NCBI GenBank assembly: GCA_000622025.1
Contig: JHWU01000014.1
Location: 1-64,000, forward strand
DNA length: 64,000 bases
Direction of reading: 5' to 3'
DNA from: Lachnospiraceae bacterium AD3010
GTDB lineage: Bacteria > Bacillota > Clostridia > Lachnospirales > Lachnospiraceae
Part shown: piece after piece, positions 33,531-42,177 of the stretch
Position numbering within the stretch: position 1 is the stretch's first letter
Layout: every line of letters starts with the position of its first letter
Translations under genes and position numbers: made by a program
Notes under the pieces: model-generated
Seen by the model: the letters and a program-made list of their open reading frames with translations, nothing else
Told to the model about the DNA's origin: nothing
Database searches by the model: none

Positions 33531-34055
33531 TTGGCTGAAAGCAGCAAGAGTTTCGAAGAGGTATATAACGAGAACTTCTCCTATATTTATAATTATATCT
33601 ATATGAGGGTCGTTCATAAGGAAACAGCTGAGGATCTTTGCAGCCAGACCTTTCTCAATGCCCTGACCCACTATGATTCCTATGATGAGAGCAAGGCAGG
33701 TGTCAGAACCTGGCTCTGTACCATAGCCAGAAATCTGACCACCAACCATATGACCAGCAGCAGTGTGCGGCTTTCGGTACCCTATGATGAGGAAGCGGTC
33801 CAGGCAAGCCTGATCTCCGAGGATGAGTATGATGTTTTTAAGGAGCCTGCGAATAAAGAGGCTGCAAGACTTCTCTCCCTTGTTGATGAAGATACGAGAG
33901 AGCTTCTGTCTCTGCGTTACGGACTTGATATGCAGGTCTCTGAAATAGCTTCTTTCTACGGCATCACTGAAAATGCTGTACGAAAGCGTATAAAAAAAGC
34001 TCTGACAAAATGCCTGTCCTTCACGGAGGGGCGTGATCTGTCAGAGTTTCTTTAA
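33531..34055 (+). CDS. ECF-type RNA polymerase sigma factor
   Basis: 174 residues. Region 2 is seen in FEEVYNENFSYIYNYIYMRV and AEDLCSQTFLNAL with VRTWLCTIARNL. Region 4 is seen in DEDTRELLSLRYGLDM, EIASFYGITENAVRKRI. The TTG at 33531 is nine bases after GGGGG and fits better than the GTG at 33525, which is only three bases away. No membrane anti-sigma gene is adjacent. STAS proteins nearby (22179, 31131) and the shared motifs at 7082/33449 and at 34111 suggest it may control the secretion locus, but this is not proven. Confidence 0.92.
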   Translation: MAESSKSFEEVYNENFSYIYNYIYMRVVHKETAEDLCSQTFLNALTHYDSYDESKAGVRTWLCTIARNLTTNHMTSSSVRLSVPYDEEAVQASLISEDEYDVFKEPANKEAARLLSLVDEDTRELLSLRYGLDMQVSEIASFYGITENAVRKRIKKALTKCLSFTEGRDLSEFL

Positions 34056-34110
34056 TGGGAGTCTGCGGTTTTCGTCATGCTCAGGAAGGGGACAGTTTTT
34101 TTGTTTCGCC

Positions 34111-34143
34111 GGGCTCATTTTTTTTTCTCATCTGTATATATAG
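34111..34143 (+). promoter_or_regulatory. Recurrent promoter-like motif, copy D
   Basis: GGGCTCAT (34111-34118), 14 bases rich in T, TGTATATATAG from 34133. It stands between the ECF sigma gene and the small gene at 34204. No clear terminator separates it from the sigma gene. Confidence 0.6.
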
Positions 34144-34203
34144 TTGAAAGAGAAATAAACCTGAACCAAAGGACAGCTATTATACAGAGAGCCAAGGAAA
34201 AAT

Positions 34204-34485
34204 ATGGATATTAAGATTGTAGAAGATATATTCAGAAAAGCCGACTTCTCCAGGGAAACGGACCTCAAGCTAAGGCTTGGAAAAGATCTATTTCCTGTTA
34301 AAAGGACAAGCTTGAATAAGCTGATGGAAGAAGAAGGGATAAAGACACATCATGCGTCAAAGGACGGATCCGGTAAGGAAATAAAGAGATCCAGACGAAA
34401 CGAGCGCGAGAAGGCACCCGAAAGTCTCGGGGCAATAGAGCGTGATAATCCCCTTATCAAAAAAGGCAAACCACCAATTATGTGA
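34204..34485 (+). CDS. Small basic protein of unknown function
   Basis: 93 residues, strongly basic and hydrophilic, with RBS CCAAGGAAAAA. It begins MDIKIVEDIFRKADFSRETD and continues with Lys/Arg-rich segments (KEIKRSRRNEREK) to KKGKPPIM. There is no membrane or signal segment. No family is recognised. It has its own promoter-like motif (copy D) and a strong terminator, so it is a single-gene unit next to the ECF sigma gene. Like the gene at 22521, it is a small charged protein directly after this motif, perhaps a regulator or substrate. Confidence 0.7.
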   Translation: MDIKIVEDIFRKADFSRETDLKLRLGKDLFPVKRTSLNKLMEEEGIKTHHASKDGSGKEIKRSRRNEREKAPESLGAIERDNPLIKKGKPPIM

Positions 34486-34533
34486 TATCCCGTGCCAGTG
34501 GGACAGATTTGGCTGGTCATAAAAAAGATCAGG

Positions 34534-34566
34534 TGCCGGAAGGAATCCTTCCGGCACTTTTGTTGT
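34534..34566 (+). terminator. Strong Rho-independent terminator
   Basis: Arms TGCCGGAAGGA (34534-34544) and TCCTTCCGGCA (34546-34556) are perfect complements and are followed by CTTTTGTTGTT. It ends the small-gene unit. Confidence 0.9.
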
Positions 34567-34623
34567 TATATCGTATTTAGAACAGTCACCTGCGTAACCG
34601 GATAGCCATTGCGCACGTGTTTT

Positions 34624-34631
34624 GGTACAAT
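34624..34631 (+). promoter_or_regulatory. Extended -10 promoter of the hybrid kinase gene
   Basis: TGGTACAAT with the TG upstream element resembles an extended -10 box, 60 bases before the ATG at 34691. The -35 region is poor. Confidence 0.4.
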
Positions 34632-34690
34632 GGATAAAGTAAGGTTTGCGGATTCAGAATTGAGACGGGACGGAGTCCAGAGGTCAAATT

Positions 34691-36754
34691 ATGTTTGGAA
34701 GGCACTTTGAATTAAATGAGCAGACAATGACATTCATCGAGGAGCTTGGAAGACATATGCCGGGAGGCTTTTTTATATACAAGGCCGAGGGTGATGAAGA
34801 GCTGATCTATGTTAATGACGCGGTCATAAGCCTCTTCGGATGTGATGATCTGGAAGATTTCAAGGCGCATACGGGAAATACATTCCGGGGTATGCTCCAT
34901 CCGGATGATTACGCAGCTGTTTCGGATTCCGTAAATGACCAGATAAGGATGAGCAGCGAGGGCATGGATCATGTGATCTACAGGATTATCCGAAAAGACG
35001 GAACGGTGCGCTGGATAGATGACTACGGTCATTACACGAAATCCGATAATTTCGGAGGTATTTACTACGTTTTTATCGTTGATGTAACCGGACAATATGA
35101 TCCGAAGGAGCGAAATGACCTGAAGGAACAGCTGATAAGCGAAAAGGTCAGAAGTGAACAGAAGGATAAGATGATAACAGCGCTGGCTTCGGACTACAGG
35201 AGTGTTTATCATATCGATCTTGACCGTGACGAGGGGGTCTGCTATCAGCCAGATCCGGAGGATAAGGATCAGACGGCCGTGGGGATGCGCTTCCCTTATC
35301 TTAAGCGTTTTAAATGGTATGCGGAACACTCGGTAGACGTTAGGTACAGGGAAGGCTTTCTTAAATTTATAGATCCGGACAATATAAGGAAGGAGCTCGC
35401 AGAAAAGCAGCTGATCGCTTTCCGCTATCTGGTTCACAGGAACGGTAAGGATTATTATGAGATGATCCGTATGGCCGGAGTGAGACACGCCGCCGACAGA
35501 GAGGATCATATTGTGCATGCCGTAGGTCTGGGTTTTTCGGATATCGATACGGAGATGCGTGACCAGATGGCAAAAAGCCAGGCCTTGAGAGAAGCCCTTG
35601 TGGCGGCACAGGAGGCCAACAGGGCAAAGACTGCATTTCTGTCCAGTATGAGTCATGAGATCAGAACCCCCATGAACGCGATAATAGGCTTAAATAACCT
35701 GGCACTTCAAAACGAGGCTCTGGATGCGGATACACGACAATATCTTGAAAAGATAGGAGCAAGTGCGTTACACTTACTTGATCTTATAAACGATATCCTG
35801 GATATGAGCCGCATTGAATCCGGCAATATGATACTGAAGAATGAAGCCTTCTCATTACGGGACATTTTCCGGCAGATAAACGATATGGTTGCGGCGCAGT
35901 GTGAAAATAAGGGACTGAACTATGCCGGAAGCATCATAGGTGAGGTGCCCGATAATTACATCGGAGATGAGATAAAGCTTAAAGAGGTACTCATCAATAT
36001 CCTCAGTAATGCCATAAAGTTTACCGATGCCCCGGGCAATGTGGACCTTATTGTGGAGCGAACAGCAGTCTTTGAGGATCAGTCGACATTGAAATTTACC
36101 GTGAAGGATACGGGTATCGGAATGGACAGCTCATTCCTGCCCAAGGTTTTTGATACCTTCGCCCAGGAATATAACGGCAGGACAAATAAATACGGGAGTA
36201 CGGGACTCGGGATGGCCATCACGAAGAATATCGTGGAGACAATGAATGGAACGATATCCGTGGAATCAGAAAAAAATGTTGGAACCGTTTTCACCGTCAT
36301 CATTCCGTTAAGGACCTGTGAAAAGCCGGTAGAACGTAAGGGCAGTGAAAGTGCTTCCAAAATAACCGGGCTGGACGGAAAACGGATACTTCTCGCCGAG
36401 GATGTGATCATAAACGCCGAGATCATGAAGAAAATGTTAGAGTCAAAAGGTGCCTCGATAGATCATGCCGAAAACGGCAGACAGGCACTTGATATGTTCA
36501 GTTCGAGCGACAGCTGGTATTATGACGCGGTCCTTATGGATATCCGTATGCCGGAGATGGATGGTCTTGAGGCGACGGAAAGGATAAGGGCTCTTGACAG
36601 ATCCGATGCCGGGAAGGTTCCGATAATAGCCCTGACTGCCAATGCCTTTGACGAAGATGTTCAGCGTTCCCTTCAGGCAGGAATGAACGCTCATTTGTCA
36701 AAGCCTGTTGAACCCGGCAAATTGTACCAGACAATAGGAGAGCTGATATTATAG
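34691..36754 (+). CDS. Hybrid histidine kinase with PAS and receiver domains
   Basis: 687 residues without membrane segments. A PAS domain (about 15-135) and a second PAS-like region (about 170-300) precede HisKA with SSMSHEIRTP (His 322), a HATPase domain with ILSNAIKFTD and KDTGIGMD, and a C-terminal receiver with phosphoacceptor Asp 617 in VLMDIRMPEMDG and the switch Lys in LSKPVEP. A soluble hybrid kinase of this kind senses cytoplasmic signals. No Hpt or partner regulator is adjacent. Confidence 0.93.
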   Translation: MFGRHFELNEQTMTFIEELGRHMPGGFFIYKAEGDEELIYVNDAVISLFGCDDLEDFKAHTGNTFRGMLHPDDYAAVSDSVNDQIRMSSEGMDHVIYRIIRKDGTVRWIDDYGHYTKSDNFGGIYYVFIVDVTGQYDPKERNDLKEQLISEKVRSEQKDKMITALASDYRSVYHIDLDRDEGVCYQPDPEDKDQTAVGMRFPYLKRFKWYAEHSVDVRYREGFLKFIDPDNIRKELAEKQLIAFRYLVHRNGKDYYEMIRMAGVRHAADREDHIVHAVGLGFSDIDTEMRDQMAKSQALREALVAAQEANRAKTAFLSSMSHEIRTPMNAIIGLNNLALQNEALDADTRQYLEKIGASALHLLDLINDILDMSRIESGNMILKNEAFSLRDIFRQINDMVAAQCENKGLNYAGSIIGEVPDNYIGDEIKLKEVLINILSNAIKFTDAPGNVDLIVERTAVFEDQSTLKFTVKDTGIGMDSSFLPKVFDTFAQEYNGRTNKYGSTGLGMAITKNIVETMNGTISVESEKNVGTVFTVIIPLRTCEKPVERKGSESASKITGLDGKRILLAEDVIINAEIMKKMLESKGASIDHAENGRQALDMFSSSDSWYYDAVLMDIRMPEMDGLEATERIRALDRSDAGKVPIIALTANAFDEDVQRSLQAGMNAHLSKPVEPGKLYQTIGELIL

Positions 36755-36791
36755 TAAGGATCGGTATTAAATATAAGACAGGAGACAGGAG

Positions 36792-39035
36792 ATGAAAGAA
36801 AAGAAATCTGCAGGGAAAGTAATAAAGGTCATTATCATAATTTTTCTGATCGTGATACTGGGGCTTTTCCTGCTTGTGATGTGTACACCGGATGGCGATG
36901 AAGAGGGCGGCTCTTCGGAAGAAACCGAAGAAGACTATCAGAACGCGGAGAATAAAGGAAAGGATGCATCAGGGGGAAAAGCAGGAACTGCTACCGGGAG
37001 CAGGCAATACGGAGATCCGGACACAAGCTGGACTGTAATGCTCTATCTTTGCGGAACCAATCTGGAAAGCAAAGGAGGGTATGCAAGCTTCAATCTGGGG
37101 GAAATCTGCGATGCAAAGCTTGATGACAATGTGAATTTCCTTATTGAGGCCGGAGGTACCAGGGAATGGCAGACCGACGGAATATCCAACGGAGAGCTTA
37201 CACGGCTTCATGTTGAGCACGGGGAAATGATGATCGACGAGGAATGTCAGTCTTCTTCAATGGGAGATGCCGAGACCTTAAGTGATTTCATAAGCTGGGG
37301 CGCGTCCGAATATCCGGCTGACCGCTATATGCTGATCTTCTGGAACCATGGAGGAGGAAGTCTTTTCGGAGTATGCCAGGATGAACTTTATGACGAGGAC
37401 GCTCTTTCCTTAAAGGAAGTGGGAAATGCGATCGTGAATGCAGAAGTACCTCTTGAAGTGGCGGGCTTCGATGCCTGTCTGATGTCAACTCTGGAAACCG
37501 CAGAGACACTTCAGGGCTATGCCCACTATATGGTGGCTTCAGAAGAAACAGAGCCGGGAACGGGGTGGAATTACACCGAATGGCTTAATTACCTGTCGGA
37601 AAACCCCGGATGTGACGGAAAAGAGCTGGGCAGCAGGATAGTTGACAGCTATATGGATAAATGTACTGACTACGGCGAGGACAGCATGGCGACACTTGCC
37701 GTAACCGACCTTACCAGACTTCCGGAATTGTCAGCCGCATTCAGGGATTACTCGGGAGAGCTTGTGATGTCCACGCAGAATGCAGGTGATTTTCAGGCAG
37801 TGATCCGGGAAGCAGCCCGGTCAGAAAGCTACGGGGAAAGAAGCGGGGAGGACGGAACCTACGATATGGTGGATCTCGGAGACCTGGTGAAAAATACGGG
37901 AGGGATCCTTACGGAGAATTCCGACGAGGTGCTGAAAGCACTTGATAATGCCGTTGTTTATGAGTCCCACGGGGCATACCGTTCAAGGGCCAGCGGTCTT
38001 TCGGTATTTTATCCGAAGTACATAGACAGTGATATTTACCAGGCATATGAGGAGATAACCGATAATACCGCATACCTTGAGTATGCCAGCATTGTTAACG
38101 GCGAATGGGATGAAGGAGCCTGGGAGACAGCCTGGCAGGAAGCTTATGATAATCACAACAGCGGAGAACAATCCTCCGGCGGATTCTTTGATTCATTCTT
38201 CGGAAGCGGCAGCAGCGGGGAAGGAAATGAAGTGGATGAGGAGGAAGAACCCGAAGAAGAACCGGAAGAAGGAGGAACATCCGGTGGTTTTGTGGAAAGC
38301 TTCTTCGGAAATGACAATAACGAGAATTCGGTGAATCTCTTCCAGAATATCAGTCCTGTCCGGCCCGGTGATGAGGAGCTTAAGTATGAGCAGTATCTGG
38401 ATGAGGAAAGCATATTGAATCTGAATATAAGCTCCGGGATTGACCTTGTTAAGGAGGTCAGGTTCAGGATAATGTTTGAGCAGGATGAAGAAAACCTGCT
38501 GTATATGGGCTGTGATTCAGATATAAACGCGGATTATGAAAAGGGGAAATTCAGCGACAATTTCAGAGGTACCTGGATCACCATAGGGGGTGAATTTGTG
38601 TGCGCAGAGCTTATCGATACTACAGACGATTATTATCTCTATATCATTCCTGCCATCGTAAACGGAGAAGAGACCTATATCCGTGCGGTATACGAATTTG
38701 ATAAGGAGGCGTACAAGGTCCTGGGGACCTATGACGGAGCGGATGAAGATTCCGGCCTCAGCGGGAGAAACATACACCCTCTGAAGAACGGGGACAAAAT
38801 AGAGTTTATATTCTATTCCACCAATCTAAACGCGGATGATGATGCAGAGCCTGAGGAAGAGGTAAGCGGAAGCATCGTCTGGAGCGATGATACCGAAATG
38901 CTTGATGAAGAGATGGCTGACGGCAAATTCTATTATATGTTTGAGATAGTGGATGTTTTCGGAAACGAGACAGAATGTGACCCGATCATAATGGAGATCG
39001 AAGACGGGAAAATGTACGCGTACGAGATAGAATGA
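36792..39035 (+). CDS. Membrane-anchored clostripain-family (C11) peptidase-like protein
   Basis: 747 residues. An N-terminal membrane segment (about 10-31) is followed by an acidic linker and a C11 peptidase domain: SWTVMLYLCGTNLES, FWNHGGG with catalytic His 186, and GFDACLMS with catalytic Cys 229. Both catalytic residues are present, so cleavage after basic residues is plausible. The domain is followed by a Ser/Gly/Glu-rich spacer and an acidic C-terminal beta domain. Linked outside the membrane, it may process surface or secreted proteins. RBS GGAGACAGGAG. Confidence 0.9.
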   Translation: MKEKKSAGKVIKVIIIIFLIVILGLFLLVMCTPDGDEEGGSSEETEEDYQNAENKGKDASGGKAGTATGSRQYGDPDTSWTVMLYLCGTNLESKGGYASFNLGEICDAKLDDNVNFLIEAGGTREWQTDGISNGELTRLHVEHGEMMIDEECQSSSMGDAETLSDFISWGASEYPADRYMLIFWNHGGGSLFGVCQDELYDEDALSLKEVGNAIVNAEVPLEVAGFDACLMSTLETAETLQGYAHYMVASEETEPGTGWNYTEWLNYLSENPGCDGKELGSRIVDSYMDKCTDYGEDSMATLAVTDLTRLPELSAAFRDYSGELVMSTQNAGDFQAVIREAARSESYGERSGEDGTYDMVDLGDLVKNTGGILTENSDEVLKALDNAVVYESHGAYRSRASGLSVFYPKYIDSDIYQAYEEITDNTAYLEYASIVNGEWDEGAWETAWQEAYDNHNSGEQSSGGFFDSFFGSGSSGEGNEVDEEEEPEEEPEEGGTSGGFVESFFGNDNNENSVNLFQNISPVRPGDEELKYEQYLDEESILNLNISSGIDLVKEVRFRIMFEQDEENLLYMGCDSDINADYEKGKFSDNFRGTWITIGGEFVCAELIDTTDDYYLYIIPAIVNGEETYIRAVYEFDKEAYKVLGTYDGADEDSGLSGRNIHPLKNGDKIEFIFYSTNLNADDDAEPEEEVSGSIVWSDDTEMLDEEMADGKFYYMFEIVDVFGNETECDPIIMEIEDGKMYAYEIE

Positions 39036-39141
39036 CAGCCTGCTGTCCTAAAGGGTGATACTTAAGGAAGAAGTGGGATAACTATGAACAGAAGCAGCGG
39101 CCGGCGTTAATCTTGCTGAGAAGAAGAAAGACTCAGTGGGG

Positions 39142-39168
39142 GCAGAAGCAGAAGCAGAAGCAGAAGCA
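39142..39168. repeat. Simple GCAGAA repeat
   Basis: Four GCAGAA units and a partial one lie between the tail-to-tail clostripain-like and CapA-like genes. The rest of this 140-base gap shows no gene or clear terminator. Confidence 0.7.
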
Positions 39169-39177
39169 TAGCAGCTG

Positions 39178-40452
39178 TCAGTTCCGTGTGATATATCCGT
39201 CGGGATCAATGTTTACGTTGTCCGTGGACCATTCGCGCATATTATTTAATACACGGTCGTAATCGGCGGAGCCTTTAGGAAGCTCGCGGGCGGAACAGTT
39301 TATCTGCATACAGGGGATAAACTGCAGGGATTCTATCTTTTTATCCTTTATGACAGCTTCCACAAGGCAGTTATCCAGGGTTTTTGAACTAAACCAATAA
39401 TTACCGAGGCTGTAGAAAACAGGAGTCTCATTGATATATTCGATACCCTGAAGCACATGGGGGTGATCTCCGATAATAAGGTCTGCACCGGCGTCAACAT
39501 AGGCTTTGGCCAGTTCCGTCTGTGCAGCCTCGTATTTATTAACGTTTTCACTTCCCCAGTGCACATAGACAATGACGAAATCACTGTTGTCTTCTGCCTT
39601 TCTTATCACGGACAGAAATCTTTCCGGTTCAAGAGTTCTTAGTACGCCGGGCTCTGTTTCAGTCGCTTCTTTTGTGTCCGGAGGAAGGCTTCGCTCGATC
39701 TGTGTTGCGGATACAAAGGCGATCTTCATCCCTCCAGCGATAAAATAAACCGGCTTTTGTGCTTCATCAATATTATGTCCGGCGCCCACATAGGGGATCC
39801 CGGCCTCATTCAATGTGTCAAAGGTGTCAAGCAGGGCATCAGGACCGTGGTCATAGGCGTGGTTATTGGCCAGACTCACGATATCTGCACCCTGGTCAAG
39901 AAGAAAGGACACAGTCTCAGGTTTTGCCCGGAATGTGAATTTCTTATTGGGAGTGGGTGTTCCGCGGTTACTGTAAGGGAATTCATTATTGATCATAAAG
40001 ATATCCGCAGAATTCGTGCGCTTAAGAAGGGAGGCATCGATACAGCCTTCAATACCGTTTCCGCGGTTACGCAGAGTATTCATATTGGCATATCTGTCGT
40101 CAAAATTGATGTCACCCGCAAAATCGATCCTGACAGTACCCTCATCTGCAGTACTTTTTAAATAAACCCCGTTCTCGGAAACATCCTCTTCCCCAAGCAC
40201 ATATCCCTCAAAGGTGTTTTCCGCTTCTTCCGGTGTTTCAGGAACCGTCTCCTCAGTTGTTTCCTGAACTGTCTCTTCAGGAGGATCAGGAACAGGGATT
40301 ATTATAGACGATACGCTTTCTTCTTTCCCGGGTACAGCTTCATTTGTTGCTGCAGATACTCCTGTTTCCTTCCGGACCGTATATTCTTCACAGGCACAAA
40401 GAGTTATAAGGGCAAACAGAGTAACGATGATCAGTCTGATTCTAAAATTCAT
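39178..40452 (-). CDS. CapA-like lipoprotein metallophosphoesterase
   Basis: 424 residues. The lipobox in ITLCACEEY makes it a lipoprotein. A Glu/Thr-rich spacer follows, then the PGA_cap (CapA) domain: VRIDFAGDINFDDR, SLANNHAYDHG, VYVHWGSE and IIGDHPHVLQGIEY, which hold the metal-binding Asp, Asn and His residues. CapA was named for poly-gamma-glutamate synthesis, but most homologues without CapB/CapC neighbours, as here, have unknown roles in the envelope. The stop is 143 bases from the convergent clostripain-like gene. Confidence 0.88.
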   Translation of the reverse strand: MNFRIRLIIVTLFALITLCACEEYTVRKETGVSAATNEAVPGKEESVSSIIIPVPDPPEETVQETTEETVPETPEEAENTFEGYVLGEEDVSENGVYLKSTADEGTVRIDFAGDINFDDRYANMNTLRNRGNGIEGCIDASLLKRTNSADIFMINNEFPYSNRGTPTPNKKFTFRAKPETVSFLLDQGADIVSLANNHAYDHGPDALLDTFDTLNEAGIPYVGAGHNIDEAQKPVYFIAGGMKIAFVSATQIERSLPPDTKEATETEPGVLRTLEPERFLSVIRKAEDNSDFVIVYVHWGSENVNKYEAAQTELAKAYVDAGADLIIGDHPHVLQGIEYINETPVFYSLGNYWFSSKTLDNCLVEAVIKDKKIESLQFIPCMQINCSARELPKGSADYDRVLNNMREWSTDNVNIDPDGYITRN

Positions 40453-40466
40453 TAGTCAAAAATCTC

Positions 40467-40949
40467 CTATAGCTCTTCAAATTCTATGCCGCAGCCGGTA
40501 AAGAGCTTCTTAATATCATTGTCCCATAGAATGTCTATTTCATGATCCGGGATAAATTCTTTCAATGATGTACCTGTCGTTACGGAAAGACCGGTATTGT
40601 CGAATCTGATCATTATGAGAAGTGCACGGATATTCGGAAACCCGGGAAGCTCACGGTAGGGTGAGGTGTCTCCGTGGAAAACAAATTTCATGAAACCCGG
40701 TGTGTGTTTTCCCTTTATCAGATCCCTGCAGCTTCCGCGAAGGAGTCCCCATGGAGTATATGGATCCCCCAAAACGTTTTTTTCAACGGGATCATCTCCG
40801 TCAAAGAAATCTTTTTCAAAGAGGCCGTCAATGCTGTAGGAAGCAAAGGTCTTTATCACACCTTCTTCAAGAGTAAAGCGGTCAAAGGTTTCCAAAGTAA
40901 AAAGATGGTTCATAAAGTGTCTTAGGTTTTTGATTTTCAGTGCGATCAT
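40467..40949 (-). CDS. DUF5721-family protein
   Basis: 160 residues, soluble. The start MIALKIKNLRHFMNHLF, the middle FASYSIDGLFEKDFFD and the PYTPWGLLRG segment fit DUF5721, a small family common in Lachnospiraceae whose function is unknown. It starts 14 bases upstream of the CapA-like gene in the same direction. Confidence 0.75.
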   Translation of the reverse strand: MIALKIKNLRHFMNHLFTLETFDRFTLEEGVIKTFASYSIDGLFEKDFFDGDDPVEKNVLGDPYTPWGLLRGSCRDLIKGKHTPGFMKFVFHGDTSPYRELPGFPNIRALLIMIRFDNTGLSVTTGTSLKEFIPDHEIDILWDNDIKKLFTGCGIEFEEL

Positions 40950-40966
40950 AGACTGATTAAACTACA

Positions 40967-40995
40967 TTGAAGAGAAAAATACAAGATGTTATAAT
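40967..40995 (+). promoter_or_regulatory. Promoter of the DegV gene
   Basis: TTGAAG (40967-40972), a 17-base spacer and TATAAT (40990-40995), followed by the DegV start 40 bases on. Confidence 0.75.
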
Positions 40996-41035
40996 AATGC
41001 GGTAATTCAGTAGACCAGGAAGGCAGGAAATACCG

Positions 41036-41875
41036 TTGAAAATCAGATTTGTTGGGGACAGCTGCTGTGAGTTCCCGGAGGATTTTGCAGAGAAATACGA
41101 ATGTGTATCCGTTCCTCTCACCATAGAGGTGGGAGAGGATGTCATTATAGATGATGAAAGCTTCGACCAGAAAGACTTCCTTGACAAGGTGGCTGCATAT
41201 CCCAAATGCCCCAGATCATCCTGTCCCTCTCCCGAGGCTTACATGAGGGCTTATGAAGGAGATTATGACGCCCTTTTTGTGACTACGCTTTCGGCAGAGC
41301 TTTCCGGATCATATAACAGTGCGCTGTTGGGAAAGAAGCTCTACGAGGAAGAGCATGGGGAGAGGAATATTTATGTTTTTAATTCCTGCACCGCTTCGGG
41401 TGGGGAAATGCAGGTGCTTATGAAGGCTGCCGAATATGCGGAGGCCGGTTTTTCTTTTGAAGAGATAATAGAGAAGACGGAGAAGTTTATCAATAATGAG
41501 TTAAATACCTATTTTGTGCTGGAGAGTCTTGAAACCCTTAGAAAGAACGGAAGGCTGTCAAGGCTGAAGACTCTGGCTGCAACAGCTCTTAATATCAAGC
41601 CCGTGTGTGCCGGAGACAAGGGAACTATCGTCCAGCTTGCGCTTGCAAGGGGAATGAAGAATGCATTATCGAAAATGATAGAGATATCCCTTGAAAAGGT
41701 GAAAAATACGGAGGAGAGGATACTTTTCATAAACCATTGCAACTGCCGGAAAAGGGCGGAGGAGGTGCTGTCCACCTATATCCAAAAGGCGAAGTTTGCC
41801 AAAACCTATATTCTGGACACGGCAGGGATCAGCTCCCTTTATGCAGGTGACGGGGGTATCATAGTCACGTTGTAG
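41036..41875 (+). CDS. DegV-family fatty acid-binding protein
   Basis: 279 residues from a TTG with AGGAAGGCAGGA upstream. MKIRFVGDSCCEFPED, the PRSSCPSPEAY segment, TTLSAELSGSYNSA and LETLRKNGRLSRLKTL match the DegV two-domain fold. DegV/FakB proteins carry a fatty acid to the kinase FakA for phospholipid synthesis. No fakA gene lies nearby. Confidence 0.93.
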   Translation: MKIRFVGDSCCEFPEDFAEKYECVSVPLTIEVGEDVIIDDESFDQKDFLDKVAAYPKCPRSSCPSPEAYMRAYEGDYDALFVTTLSAELSGSYNSALLGKKLYEEEHGERNIYVFNSCTASGGEMQVLMKAAEYAEAGFSFEEIIEKTEKFINNELNTYFVLESLETLRKNGRLSRLKTLAATALNIKPVCAGDKGTIVQLALARGMKNALSKMIEISLEKVKNTEERILFINHCNCRKRAEEVLSTYIQKAKFAKTYILDTAGISSLYAGDGGIIVTL

Positions 41876-41877
41876 CT

Positions 41878-42177
41878 TTACATGAAGCTGAAATTGTACG
41901 GGGAAAAAAATAAGAGAAAGACTATGGCAGCCACATACACTATGAGAAGGAAGGGCATGCCGATCACGAATTTCAGATGCTTTGTCTTGTGATGAAATAA
42001 ACGCATTCCCAGGAGGCAGCCCAGGGCGCCTCCCAGGATCGCGGGAATAAACAGGGAGAACTCACTTATTCGCCAGTGGCTTCGTTCAGCCCTTCTTTTG
42101 TCGATAAACATCAGGATAAATCCCCATAGATTAACTATAAGGAAATATGACCCGACAGCCATAAACATTGTTTTCAT
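41878..42177 (-). CDS. DUF1294 membrane protein
   Basis: 99 residues with three membrane segments. VNLWGFILMFIDKRRAE and the PAILGGALGCLLGMRLFHHKT stretch are typical of DUF1294, function unknown. Its start overlaps the argG stop by four bases (ATGA), so it is translated together with argG. Confidence 0.85.
   Translation of the reverse strand: MKTMFMAVGSYFLIVNLWGFILMFIDKRRAERSHWRISEFSLFIPAILGGALGCLLGMRLFHHKTKHLKFVIGMPFLLIVYVAAIVFLLFFSPYNFSFM

Noticed and set aside
34712-35656. A 314-codon minus-strand frame opposite the hybrid kinase
   Set aside because: The plus-strand PAS and HisKA motifs are unambiguous; the minus frame shows low-complexity, composition-driven residues.
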